Assembly: GCA_902477755.1 (NCBI GenBank)
Contig: CABSIK010000002.1
Span: 262,805 to 326,804, forward strand
Direction of reading: 5' to 3'
DNA from: an uncultured Clostridia bacterium
GTDB lineage: Bacteria > Bacillota > Clostridia > Lachnospirales > Anaerotignaceae
Length of the DNA stretch: 64,000 nt
Shown here in pieces: positions 16,135 to 24,727 of this stretch (the first letter of the stretch is position 1; each line of letters starts with the position of its first letter). A program made the translations under genes and the position numbers. The notes below the pieces were generated by a model. It did not search any database, had not been told where the DNA came from, and saw only the letters and a program-made list of their open reading frames with translations.

Positions 16135-17289
16135 ATGGAACAACATGTGTTTCAAATCGGGCCTATCCGTCCGCCCAGTGAGGCAAACAGCCTGCTGCTG
16201 CGAGTAACGGAAAACTGCCCTTGGAATAAATGTAAATTTTGTATGCTTTATAAAAAGAACGATTTCCACACTCGTCCTGTAGCGGCCGTGAAAAAGGATA
16301 TTGATACCATGGCGGATTACCGTGATATGATCCTTGCCCATAAAGATGGTGAAAACTGGAATATGCTGGCAGTGCAGAAGGAATACGCGGAACTTCCTTC
16401 CGATGAAGCCAGAATGTGTTATCAGATGGTATTCACTTGGCTCACAGAAGGGGATCGTCAGGCAATCTTTTTACAGGATGCCAATACCATGGTACTGCGG
16501 ACAGAATGGCTGCTGGAAATCGTTAGCTATGTACGGGAACGTCTGCCGGAGATTAAACGCATTACCTCTTATGGCAGAGCCAATACTCTGGCGAAAATTT
16601 CTGAAGAAGATTATCGGGCTTTGCGTCAGGCTGGTTTAGATCGCATCCATTCTGGCTATGAATCCGGCTCTGATAAAGTTTTGCAGCTCATCTGTAAGGG
16701 CACAACCCAGGAAGAACAGATCATTGGCGGTCGCAAAGTGCGTGATGCTGGGATCGAGCTTTCTATTTACTTCATGCCGGGGGTAGGCGGCAGAGAACTT
16801 TCTGATGATAACGCTTTGGAAACCGCAAAGGTTATCAATGCCGTAGATCCGGATTTTGTGCGCCTGCGCACTTTTGTATTGCGTACTGGCTCTTTGATGG
16901 AAGAAGTACGGGCAGCAGGAAATTATACAGAAGAAACGGATATGGAAAAGCTGCTGGAAATCAGAAAACTCATTGCCAACATCGACCCGACAAAGGCTAG
17001 AGGTCGTATCACCAGTGACCATATTATCAACCTTTTGCAGGAAGTCAGCGGCGATATGGATAGAGATATTCCTTGGATGCTCTCTTATATTGACCAATAT
17101 CTGGCATTGCCTGAATTGGAACAGAAAAAATATCAGCTTGCAAGAAGAATGGGTTTTCCGCTGGACTGGAAGCAGCTGTATCGCTTGAAAGAAAGTGATC
17201 TTGCATATATTGAAGATTTGGCAAAAAATACGGTGGACGAAAAGCAGTGGGAAAACCTGCTCCATCGCTACATGGATCGTTATATTTAA
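16135..17289 (+). CDS. Radical SAM protein
   Basis: The 384-residue protein carries Cys28, Cys33 and Cys36 in CPWNKCKFC, a CX4CX2C spacing found in a subgroup of radical SAM enzymes instead of CX3CX2C. An Elp3/MiaB-like barrel follows, with RITSYGRANTL, LDRIHSGYESGSDKVLQ and IELSIYFMPGVGG. The substrate is unknown. There is no obvious auxiliary cluster motif or TRAM domain. A small FeoB-associated-type membrane protein follows after 12 bases, probably cotranscribed, but no iron transporter is near. Confidence 0.8.
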   Translation: MEQHVFQIGPIRPPSEANSLLLRVTENCPWNKCKFCMLYKKNDFHTRPVAAVKKDIDTMADYRDMILAHKDGENWNMLAVQKEYAELPSDEARMCYQMVFTWLTEGDRQAIFLQDANTMVLRTEWLLEIVSYVRERLPEIKRITSYGRANTLAKISEEDYRALRQAGLDRIHSGYESGSDKVLQLICKGTTQEEQIIGGRKVRDAGIELSIYFMPGVGGRELSDDNALETAKVINAVDPDFVRLRTFVLRTGSLMEEVRAAGNYTEETDMEKLLEIRKLIANIDPTKARGRITSDHIINLLQEVSGDMDRDIPWMLSYIDQYLALPELEQKKYQLARRMGFPLDWKQLYRLKESDLAYIEDLAKNTVDEKQWENLLHRYMDRYI

Positions 17290-17301
17290 GGAGGGAGAAT
17301 C

Positions 17302-17496
17302 GTGGATAAAATGGATCTGATTACAAAGGTCATTCCGGGACTTTTGGTAGTTGGTATCGTGTGGTTTAATATGCGGAAACTCCAGCGCAATCTCAATGCC
17401 ATGAAACAACAGCATTGCAGCGGCTCTTGCCATAACTGTGCCCATAGTGCTGGATGTACTTCAGTGCAGAAGGAAAATACAGATAAAGAAGCGTAA
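17302..17496 (+). CDS. FeoB-associated Cys-rich membrane protein family
   Basis: The 64-residue protein has one N-terminal membrane helix (about residues 6-22), a basic stretch, and a Cys cluster C-SGSC-HNC-AHSAGC. This layout is that of the FeoB-associated Cys-rich family, usually encoded beside the ferrous iron permease FeoB. No feoB is present here. The GTG start at 17302 follows AGGAGGGAG. The Cys cluster suggests metal or Fe-S binding (inference). Its partner in this context may be the radical SAM protein upstream. Confidence 0.7.
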   Translation: MDKMDLITKVIPGLLVVGIVWFNMRKLQRNLNAMKQQHCSGSCHNCAHSAGCTSVQKENTDKEA

Positions 17497-17525
17497 GATG
17501 CTTTGAATTACAGGGGGAATGAAAG

Positions 17526-18638
17526 ATGAAAAAAAGAATTTTGGCTATGACATGCGCGGCAGCTGTAGCTGTGACCGCAGTTCCTGTTTATGGGGCAGAA
17601 GAAACAGCAGCAGAGCCTGTACAGTCTGCGGAAGAAACCATAGCCACCAATCTTGGTGTAATGGTCAATGAGGAGGCCGTAGTATTTGATGGACAGCAGC
17701 CTGTCATCATTGATAATGTGACACTGGTACCTGTCAGAGGTGTTCTGGAAACATTGGGGGTTACCGTTGCATGGGATGCAAAGACGCATACCATTACATT
17801 AACAGAAGGAGAAAAAACAGGGACTCTGACCATGGGCAGCAATGTATTCCAGACAGGAGATACCACTGTGCAGATGTCCGCACCTGCACAAAATATCAAT
17901 GGTTCTGCTATGATTCCTTTACGTGCTGTTGCAGAATATTTTGGCGCGGAGGTTGGCTGGGATGCAGCAAGCAGAATGGTTCTTGTGACAAAAGCGCCGG
18001 AAGTACAGTATCTGGCAGAAGCTACTTACGAAAAAGTATTGAAAGATGAAAATGGAAATTTGCTGGCAGAAGTGAAAGCAATCTATCCTGTTTTGACAGC
18101 AGAAGTGCCAGAAGCAGCCAGAGACACTGTCAATAAAAATATTGAAGAATTGACCAAGAAAGCAGCAGATACCTACCTGACAGAAGTCAAAGAGGAAGTA
18201 ACACAGGAAGCGGCAGCTCTTGGAGAAAACTTCCATCCTTTCCAGCTGGTGATTTCTTATGAAGACGCATTTTATGGAAAAGGGGTACTGTCCTATCTGA
18301 CAACTGTTTGGGAATATCGCGGCGGCGCAAATGGCACCACAAAAGGTGTGGGGAAGATTTATGACCTGCAAACAGGAGAAACCAAAAGCTTGGGAAACTA
18401 TATCAATCTCCAGTCCGGTCTGACAGAACGGGATTACATGGTGCAGGTATTCCGCAGAGATATGGCTTCCAACAGTGAAAAATATTTGGAAGGTGCGGCA
18501 CAGAGCCTTCTGGATACGAACACAAATCTGGGTTATTATCTGAAAGATGAAAAAACAATGGTGATTTTTGCAGATCAGACAACTTTGCAGCCTCACAGCG
18601 CAGGCATTGTGAAATTGGAGATTCCAGTCAATAAATAA
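17526..18638 (+). CDS. Secreted stalk-domain and DUF3298 protein
   Basis: The 370-residue protein begins with a signal peptide (about 1-24, ending VPVYGA). A copper-amine-oxidase N-terminal-like 'stalk' region covers about 45-165 (PVRGVLETLGVTVAWDAKTHTITL and IPLRAVAEYFGAEVGWD). A DUF4163/DUF3298-type domain fills about 175-370, the family also found in the extracytoplasmic part of RsiV anti-sigma factors. No transmembrane anchor follows the domain, so it is predicted to be secreted. The exact role is unknown; such proteins bind lysozyme or wall components in some relatives. Confidence 0.75.
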   Translation: MKKRILAMTCAAAVAVTAVPVYGAEETAAEPVQSAEETIATNLGVMVNEEAVVFDGQQPVIIDNVTLVPVRGVLETLGVTVAWDAKTHTITLTEGEKTGTLTMGSNVFQTGDTTVQMSAPAQNINGSAMIPLRAVAEYFGAEVGWDAASRMVLVTKAPEVQYLAEATYEKVLKDENGNLLAEVKAIYPVLTAEVPEAARDTVNKNIEELTKKAADTYLTEVKEEVTQEAAALGENFHPFQLVISYEDAFYGKGVLSYLTTVWEYRGGANGTTKGVGKIYDLQTGETKSLGNYINLQSGLTERDYMVQVFRRDMASNSEKYLEGAAQSLLDTNTNLGYYLKDEKTMVIFADQTTLQPHSAGIVKLEIPVNK

Positions 18639-18646
18639 AATCATAA

Positions 18647-18689
18647 AAGTCAGAAATCTATAGTTCTTATGGATTTCTGACTTTTTTTG
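18647..18689 (+). terminator. Rho-independent terminator
   Basis: AAGTCAGAAATC pairs with GATTTCTGACTT, followed by TTTTTT. Confidence 0.88.
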
Positions 18690-18706
18690 TAGGAATTCAT
18701 TATCTC

Positions 18707-18735
18707 TTGCGCAGAAAAAAGAAATTTGTTACAAT
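18707..18735 (+). promoter_or_regulatory. promoter for the 5'-nucleotidase gene
   Basis: TTGCGC (18707-18712), 17-base spacer, TACAAT (18730-18735). The leader to the start codon would be about 150 bases, AT-rich; a second promoter nearer the gene is possible (TATAAT around 18837) but lacks a clear -35. Confidence 0.5.
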
Positions 18736-18884
18736 GAATGCGAAAAGAAATTGGCGAAAAATACAAAGTTTTGGTTAAAATTTTGTGAAATTATTGTAAA
18801 ATTGTGTAGCTTTTAGGAAATGTCTTATCAAAATTCATATAATATGCTACAATATGGAGAGTCCAATGAAAAAGGAGGAGTATT

Positions 18885-20789
18885 ATGAAATTTGGCAAAT
18901 TATGGTCTGCAGTCCTTTCGGCAGCAATGGTGATGGGTACCACTGTACCTGTACTGGCAGCAGATATGGATGGGAAATTGGTTGTGATTCACACCAATGA
19001 CATCCATGGCTATTATGCAACCACTGAAGAATCAGTCGGCATTGCGGGCGTCGCTGCTTTGAAGGATTATTATGAAGCACAGGGGGCAGATGTAGTTCTG
19101 TTGGATGCAGGGGATTTTTCACAGGGAACTACTTTGGTAAATCACAGCAATGGTCTGAAAGCGGCAGAATATCTTGCAGCAGCAGGCTATGATGCAGTAT
19201 CTTTGGGAAATCATGAATTTGACTTTGGTTTTGAAGCGCTGAAAGATACAGCGGCAGTACTGAAAGCTGGTAATGTTCCCATTATTGACGCCAATGTCCT
19301 GAAAAAAGGAACAGATACCCCTTATTTTGAATCAAATACCATTGTGGAAACTGATGGTATGAAGGTTGGTATTTTTGGTCTGGATACAGCGGAAACACGG
19401 ACGAAATCCAGTCCCAGCAGTGTGAAAGATCTGACATTCCTGGATGGACAGGAAATGTTTGATTGTGCACAGGCGCAGGTAGACGCTCTGGAAGCAGAAG
19501 GCTGTGATTATATCATTGCTTTGACTCATCTGGGTGTGGACGAAGAAAGTACAGGCAGACGTTCCACTGATTTGGCAGCGGCTGTTGAAGGCATTGATCT
19601 GATTGTAGACGGTCATAGCCATACAGTGATGGACGGCGGCCAGATGGTAGGAGATACCATGATCGTCAGCACAGGTTCTTACCTTGCCAATGTAGGCACT
19701 GTTGTAGTTGATAAAGCAACAGGCGAAGAAACAGCAAAGCTCATCAGTGCAGCTGATTATGCAGCAAATTACAAAACTTATGATGAAAATCTTGCGAAAA
19801 TGGTAGCAGCGGATCAGGCTGAAGTAGACGCATATTATAGTCAGGTATTTGCTACAACAAAGGTAGATTTGAATGGTGAAAAAGATCCTGGCGTGCGTAC
19901 AGAAGAAACAAATCTGGGTGACTTTACTGCCGATGCTTATCTTTATGCAGCAAGAGAATATGTGAAAGAACAGGGACTTGATATCAGTGTTGACGTTGCG
20001 CTGTCTAATGGCGGCGGCATCCGTGCAAGTGTGCCAGCAGGTGAAATCACCATGAATGATTTGTATACCGTTTTCCCTTACGGAAATACCGTTGCACTGG
20101 TGACAATCACCGGTGAACAGCTGCTGGAAGTGCTGGAAGCGTCCACATTCTGCACACCTACAGCCATTGGTGGTTTCCCTCAGATTGCAGGAGCAGAATA
20201 TACCGTAAATACTGCAGTGCCTTATGAAAATGGCGCACAATATCCCGATTCTACATACTACGCACCTGCAAATCCTGGCAGCCGTGTGACTATTACAAGC
20301 ATTGGCGGCAAGCCTTTTGATCCCAAAGCAAATTACACTGTAGCAGTGAACAGCTTCCAGGCAGAAGGCGGCGATACATACTATGTATTGACACAGGGTT
20401 CTTATATGCAGGATACTGGTATCGTGGACGCGGAAGCGCTGATTTCCTATGTGGATTCTCTGGGCGGCGTCATTGATGAAACATACGCAGAACCTCAGGG
20501 CAGAATCAAGATTGTTTCCACACCTGTTGAAAATCCCGAAACAACTGTACCAGAAGAAACAACAGAACCTGAAAAACCTGTGGAACCTGAAGTAGAGGCG
20601 CCTAAAACAGAAGCAGAAGTGCCAGCTACAAAACTGTATACTGTTGTTGCAGGGGACAGCCTGTGGAAAATTGCACAGAAAGAATTGGGCAACGGTTCCA
20701 AATGGAAACAGATTTATGAAACAAATAAAAAACAGATTTCCAATCCAAACCGCATTTATGTGGGACAGAAATTGGTGATCAATCAGTAA
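18885..20789 (+). CDS. Secreted 5'-nucleotidase/2',3'-cyclic phosphodiesterase with LysM
   Basis: The 634-residue exoprotein has a signal peptide (about 1-26, ending VLAAD) and a calcineurin-like phosphatase domain with metal motifs IHTNDIHG, GDFSQG, GNHEFDFG, THLG and DGHSHT. The 5'-nucleotidase C-terminal domain carries NGGGIRAS and FPYGNTVAL. A Pro/Glu-rich linker (about 545-580) leads to one C-terminal LysM domain (YTVVAGDSLWKIA...GQKLVI). It should hydrolyse extracellular nucleotides while held on peptidoglycan by LysM. GGAGGAG precedes the ATG. Confidence 0.9.
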   Translation: MKFGKLWSAVLSAAMVMGTTVPVLAADMDGKLVVIHTNDIHGYYATTEESVGIAGVAALKDYYEAQGADVVLLDAGDFSQGTTLVNHSNGLKAAEYLAAAGYDAVSLGNHEFDFGFEALKDTAAVLKAGNVPIIDANVLKKGTDTPYFESNTIVETDGMKVGIFGLDTAETRTKSSPSSVKDLTFLDGQEMFDCAQAQVDALEAEGCDYIIALTHLGVDEESTGRRSTDLAAAVEGIDLIVDGHSHTVMDGGQMVGDTMIVSTGSYLANVGTVVVDKATGEETAKLISAADYAANYKTYDENLAKMVAADQAEVDAYYSQVFATTKVDLNGEKDPGVRTEETNLGDFTADAYLYAAREYVKEQGLDISVDVALSNGGGIRASVPAGEITMNDLYTVFPYGNTVALVTITGEQLLEVLEASTFCTPTAIGGFPQIAGAEYTVNTAVPYENGAQYPDSTYYAPANPGSRVTITSIGGKPFDPKANYTVAVNSFQAEGGDTYYVLTQGSYMQDTGIVDAEALISYVDSLGGVIDETYAEPQGRIKIVSTPVENPETTVPEETTEPEKPVEPEVEAPKTEAEVPATKLYTVVAGDSLWKIAQKELGNGSKWKQIYETNKKQISNPNRIYVGQKLVINQ

Positions 20790-20799
20790 CAAATACAGT

Positions 20800-20831
20800 A
20801 AAACCGCATCTTTTTAGATGCGGTTTTTTTT
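20800..20831 (+). terminator. Rho-independent terminator after the 5'-nucleotidase
   Basis: AAAACCGCATC pairs with GATGCGGTTTT, followed by TTTT. Confidence 0.9.
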
Positions 20832-20980
20832 ATAAAAAAGCTTCATGTAAATGAATATTGGGCTGTTAGAGCTATTTTTTGTTTTTTATACACGGGAGAA
20901 AGCAGGAAAAAAGAAGCACTCTTTGTTTGATGTATATAAAAATGTACATTTTAACTTAGTCAATTTAGACAAAAGATGGT

Positions 20981-21030
20981 GGGACAAAAAATGTCCAATA
21001 TCAATAAATAGATGGGACATAAATCGTCCC
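20981..21030 (+). promoter_or_regulatory. two CggR-type operator boxes upstream of gap
   Basis: GGGAC-N6-TGTCC occupies 20981-20996 and GGGAC-N6-CGTCC occupies 21014-21029. The known CggR (SorC-family) operator is a tandem of CGGGAC-N6-TGTCC boxes controlling gapA operons. The boxes here are spaced 33 bases start to start, against 20 in Bacillus subtilis. No cggR gene is inside this window. The 20832-20980 stretch holds only AT-rich sequence with no gene I can support. Confidence 0.65.
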
Positions 21031-21075
21031 AAATCTGTGTATACTTCCGAAAAAGAAAAACTTTCCCGAAAACCG

Positions 21076-21103
21076 ATGACATTTTAATCTTGTGTGCTAC
21101 AAT
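21076..21103 (+). promoter_or_regulatory. possible gap promoter
   Basis: ATGACA (21076-21081), 16-base spacer, TACAAT (21098-21103), about 45 bases before the gap start and 46 bases after the CggR-like boxes. The -35 match is moderate. Confidence 0.4.
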
Positions 21104-21148
21104 AAGGTTGTCAATCGGAATTTTACGAAACGAAAAGGAGAGAATAGC

Positions 21149-22171
21149 ATGGCAATCAAAGTTGGCATTAACGGTTTCGGTCGAATTGGTAGAGTAGTAT
21201 TTCGTGTTTTGATGCAAAGAAAAGATGAGTTTGAACTTTGCGGCATCAACCTGCGTAATGCAGAACTGGATTATATGGCATATCAGCTGAGATACGACAG
21301 TATTTTCGGTCGCTTTGAAGGTGATATCGAAATTGGCGAAAACGAATTGATCGTGAACGGTCAGCATATCCATGTGTTCAGTGAAAGTGATGCTTCTCTT
21401 ATTCGCTGGGCTGATTGCGGTGCTGAATATATCATTGAATCCACTGGCGCTTTCAACACAATGGAAAAAGCGGCTCTGCACAAAGTAGGCGGCGCAAAGA
21501 AAGTAATCCTGACAGCTCCTTCCAAAGATGATATCATGCCTACATTCGTTGTTGGCGTAAATGAAGATACATATACACCTGATATGGATATCGTTTCCAA
21601 CGCATCCTGTACTACAAACTGCTTGGCGCCTCTGGCAAAAATTATTCACCAGAGCTTTGGCATCGAACAGGCTTTGATGTCTACAATCCACTCTGCAACT
21701 GCAAAACAGAAAGCGGTTGACGCCAGAGCAGGACGTGACTGGAGAACAGGCCGCTCTGTATTCAACAACATTATTCCTTCCACAACAGGTGCGGCAAAAG
21801 CTGTTGGCCGTGTTATTCCTGAACTGAAAGGCAAAATGACAGGTATGTCTTTCCGCGTTCCTACCAATGATGTTTCCGTAGTCGATTTGACAGCCAGACT
21901 GAAAACAAATACAACATACGAAGAAATCTGCAAGAAAGTAAAAGAAGCGTCTGAAACATATATGAAAGGCATCGTAAGCTACATTGCAGATGATGTTGTT
22001 TCTTCCGATATGCTGGGTGATTCCCATACATGTATCTTTGATGAAAAAGCAGGTATCATGCTGGATGATAATTTTGTAAAACTCATCGCATGGTACGACA
22101 ATGAATGGGGCTACAGCAATAAAGTTGTTGACCTGATCGCGCACATGTACAGCGTAGATCAGAAAGCATAA
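21149..22171 (+). CDS. gap: Glyceraldehyde-3-phosphate dehydrogenase, type I
   Basis: GAPDH oxidises glyceraldehyde-3-phosphate to 1,3-bisphosphoglycerate with NAD. The 340-residue protein begins MAIKVGINGFGRIGRVVFR and has the catalytic Cys154 in SNASCTTNCLAP, the NNIIPSTTGAAKAVG substrate loop and the late WYDNEWGYSNKVVD motif. ATG at 21149 follows AAGGAGAG. It is monocistronic here, with a terminator directly after; pgk and tpi are not adjacent. Upstream CggR-like boxes point to glycolytic control by fructose-1,6-bisphosphate (inference from the Bacillus system). Confidence 0.97.
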   Translation: MAIKVGINGFGRIGRVVFRVLMQRKDEFELCGINLRNAELDYMAYQLRYDSIFGRFEGDIEIGENELIVNGQHIHVFSESDASLIRWADCGAEYIIESTGAFNTMEKAALHKVGGAKKVILTAPSKDDIMPTFVVGVNEDTYTPDMDIVSNASCTTNCLAPLAKIIHQSFGIEQALMSTIHSATAKQKAVDARAGRDWRTGRSVFNNIIPSTTGAAKAVGRVIPELKGKMTGMSFRVPTNDVSVVDLTARLKTNTTYEEICKKVKEASETYMKGIVSYIADDVVSSDMLGDSHTCIFDEKAGIMLDDNFVKLIAWYDNEWGYSNKVVDLIAHMYSVDQKA

Positions 22172-22196
22172 TCAAGTATGGTTTTCCTAAATATAT

Positions 22197-22246
22197 AAAA
22201 AAGCACCCACTTACCAGATAGAGTTTGGAAAAGTGGGTGTTTTTTT
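22197..22246 (+). terminator. terminator after gap
   Basis: CACCCACTT pairs with AAGTGGGTG (about 22204-22238), followed by TTTTTTTG. Confidence 0.85.
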
Positions 22247-22254
22247 GCATGAAA

Positions 22255-22285
22255 AATCCCAAAGAAATTTTTCTTTGGGATTCGT
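22255..22285 (-). terminator. terminator after the KdpE-like gene
   Basis: On the minus strand AATCCCAAAGAA pairs with TTCTTTGGGATT and is followed by TTTTC. Confidence 0.75.
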
Positions 22286-22288
22286 TTT

Positions 22289-22993
22289 TTATTCTTCAGC
22301 CATGCGATATCCAACGCCAACTTCTGTAAAGATGTATTGGGGCTGCGCAGGATTTTTTTCTAATTTCCGGCGGATGTTTGCCATATTTACACGAAGGATC
22401 TGATTATCTTTGATGGCATAAGGCCCCCACAGTTCTGTGATGATATAATCGTATGTCAGAACGCGGCCAGCGCTTTTGGCCAGCAGGGATACAATCTTAA
22501 ATTCAATCTGGGTCAGGTGAACATCTTTGCCGTCTACGATGATCTGACGTTTATCAAAATTAATTGTCAGACCGCGCAGAGTAAAGACATCCCCAACGGC
22601 ATTTCCATTGCCGCCTTTTGCCACATGGCGCAGGGCAGTTCGGATTCTGGCCAGAAGCTCGGAGGTGCCAAAGGGCTTGGCGATGTAATCGTCAGCACCC
22701 ATATCCAAGGCCTTTACTTTATCTGCTTCTTCTGTTCTGGCGGAAACCACGATGACAGGAATATTTGACCATTCCCGAATCTGCTGCAAAATATCAATGC
22801 CGTCAATATCCGGCAAGCCAAGATCCAGCAGGATCACATCAGGGCAGTGGGAAGGAATCATGGAAAGTGCTTCTTTCCCTGTACGCGCCATGATAACATT
22901 GTAGTCATTTGCTTTTAAAGTTGTGGCAATGAAGTTGCTGATGGCTTCTTCATCTTCTACAACCAGTATTTTCAGTTTATTGGACATTCTCAA
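22289..22993 (-). CDS. kdpE: KdpE-type response regulator (OmpR family)
   Basis: The 234-residue regulator has a receiver domain (phospho-Asp57 in VILLDLGLPDIDG, conserved Lys in DYIAKPF) and an OmpR/PhoB winged helix (about 130-230, ending YIFTEVGVGYRMAEE). Sequence features match KdpE, which controls high-affinity K+ uptake in many bacteria. It overlaps the sensor kinase gene by 17 bases and lies downstream of it. No kdpFABC genes are present in the window, so the regulon may be elsewhere or different. Confidence 0.8.
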   Translation of the reverse strand: MRMSNKLKILVVEDEEAISNFIATTLKANDYNVIMARTGKEALSMIPSHCPDVILLDLGLPDIDGIDILQQIREWSNIPVIVVSARTEEADKVKALDMGADDYIAKPFGTSELLARIRTALRHVAKGGNGNAVGDVFTLRGLTINFDKRQIIVDGKDVHLTQIEFKIVSLLAKSAGRVLTYDYIITELWGPYAIKDNQILRVNMANIRRKLEKNPAQPQYIFTEVGVGYRMAEE

Positions 22994-24530
22994 CTTCTCC
23001 TTTCATGGGCAGCACAAAGGTAAAATTCGCACCGCCGTTTTCGTTGTTCTTTGCATAGATTTCACCGCCATGAGCAGAAATGATGGTCTTGCAGATAGGC
23101 AGCCCGATACCAAGACCCCGGGAAGAATCTGAAGATTTGCTGCTGGTGGTACCGTCAAAAATATGAGGCAGACGTTCTTCTTCAATACCGATCCCCTGAT
23201 CTAGTACAGAAAAATAAACGTGGTGCCATAAATGTTTTACTGTCAGATAAATAGGTTTTGCTGTGCCGGAATGGCGGATGGCGTTTTCCATCAAATTGAT
23301 GAGCACTTGTTCAATGAGCATGGCATCCATGGGAACAAGGAGCAGCTCGTCTGGTACCCGCACACGGATTTGAGAAGCAGGAAAGCGTTTTTGGATTTTT
23401 GCAACAGATTCTGCAACGATTTCTTCCACCACTTCTTCTTGTTTTTTCAGTTTTGTGCCTTCGCCGCTGATCTTTGTGACAGAAAGCAGGTTTTCTACCA
23501 TTTGAATAAGCCACTCGGCATCGTGATGAATGTCACTGAGAAGACGGTCGCAAACATCCTCCTGAAGCAGGGAACGGTTTTCCATCAAAGTGGCTGTGGA
23601 ACCCAGAATACAGGTCAATGGTGTGCGCAGATCATGAGAAATGGCGCGCAGCAGATTACTCCGCATATTTTCTTTTTCTTTTTCCAGTAAAATTTTCTGG
23701 GATTCATCAACAATTTCCTGACGATCAATAGCCAATATGGTTTGGGATGTCATGAAGTTCGCGAACTGCAAAGCATCATTTTCGATATAACCGTTTTTGG
23801 AGAACAACAGCCCCAACACACCATAAATTCTATCTTTATTGGAAAAGGGAATGTAGGTGCCAAGGCAGTTCTGACATGTTTTTTCTGTACCAAGACCAGC
23901 CATTTCACCTTTTTGAAATGCCTGTTCTGCTACTTGTTGTTCCAGCATGCTTTCCAGAATTAATTCGTCTTTTTCGTTTACATATTTTGTGACCTTTTTT
24001 TCAGGCGCAATAGGAGAGCCGATGTAGAGCACTGCGCTGCACTGGTTAGCGGCGTATACACTGTCAATGGTGATCTGCATGATCTCATCAATGTTGTTTG
24101 CGCTGAGCAGAGCTTTACTCATGGAGTTCAAGCTTTCAGCCCGTTTTTCACGAATAGAGGACAGAATGGCCGCCTGTTTGACTTTAGCTGTCAGTGCGCT
24201 GGTCAGTATGGACATCAAAAGCAAGATGCCAAATGTAACAGGATACCCAGCAAGGGTGAAGTTCAGTGCAAAATAGGGGAAGGTGAAGAAGAAGTTTACC
24301 CCTACAACGCCGCAGAAGGATGCCACAATTCCCCAAAAATAACCGCTTGTGATGGAGGAGGTGATGGCAACTGCCAGCATATAAACCCCAAAGATATTGT
24401 CATTCATAACATCTGCTTCCTGGAGACATAATGCGAATGTGGTAGCGATCAGAAAAACCAGTATGGTTTTAAACAGATCGTATAATATCATGGTAAAATG
24501 AAATTCAAAGCTTTTGGAACGGCGTTTCAT
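22977..24530 (-). CDS. kdpD: DUF4118-type sensor histidine kinase, short KdpD-like
   Basis: The 517-residue kinase has four membrane helices of the KdpD/DUF4118 type (about 15-110), a GAF-like region (about 140-270), HisKA with AISHDLRTPLTCILGS and an ATPase domain (NLMENAIRHS, DQGIGIEEERLPHIFD, RGLGIGLPICKTI). It lacks the cytoplasmic KdpD/USP sensor domain that makes full KdpD about 900 residues. The ATG at 24530 was chosen because AGAGG lies just upstream; the frame runs 51 bases further. It forms an operon with the regulator. Confidence 0.75.
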   Translation of the reverse strand: MKRRSKSFEFHFTMILYDLFKTILVFLIATTFALCLQEADVMNDNIFGVYMLAVAITSSITSGYFWGIVASFCGVVGVNFFFTFPYFALNFTLAGYPVTFGILLLMSILTSALTAKVKQAAILSSIREKRAESLNSMSKALLSANNIDEIMQITIDSVYAANQCSAVLYIGSPIAPEKKVTKYVNEKDELILESMLEQQVAEQAFQKGEMAGLGTEKTCQNCLGTYIPFSNKDRIYGVLGLLFSKNGYIENDALQFANFMTSQTILAIDRQEIVDESQKILLEKEKENMRSNLLRAISHDLRTPLTCILGSTATLMENRSLLQEDVCDRLLSDIHHDAEWLIQMVENLLSVTKISGEGTKLKKQEEVVEEIVAESVAKIQKRFPASQIRVRVPDELLLVPMDAMLIEQVLINLMENAIRHSGTAKPIYLTVKHLWHHVYFSVLDQGIGIEEERLPHIFDGTTSSKSSDSSRGLGIGLPICKTIISAHGGEIYAKNNENGGANFTFVLPMKGEVENVQ

Positions 24531-24665
24531 AAGATACCTCTCTAATAAAAATGTACTTTCTCTTAATCTTATATTATACACAGAGTTTGATTAAAAGGAA
24601 AGAGTATCAGACAAAAGAAATGTTTTTTATCTGGGTGCAAAGAAGGAGAAAAAAGGCAATCCTCG

Positions 24666-24703
24666 TTGAAATTACGAATATTATTTGATATAATTGTATC
24701 AAA
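24666..24703 (+). promoter_or_regulatory. lysA promoter with palindrome over the -10
   Basis: TTGAAA (24666-24671), 17-base spacer and TATAAT (24689-24694). An inverted repeat TTTGATA-N6-TATCAAA spans 24684-24703, covering the -10, and could be a repressor site. Confidence 0.6.
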
Positions 24704-24727
24704 TTTTGCAGAAATGGAGATAGACAA

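Noticed and set aside
19332..20792. 486-residue antisense frame over the 5'-nucleotidase gene
   Set aside because: Same reason: composition typical of a complementary frame and no start signal.
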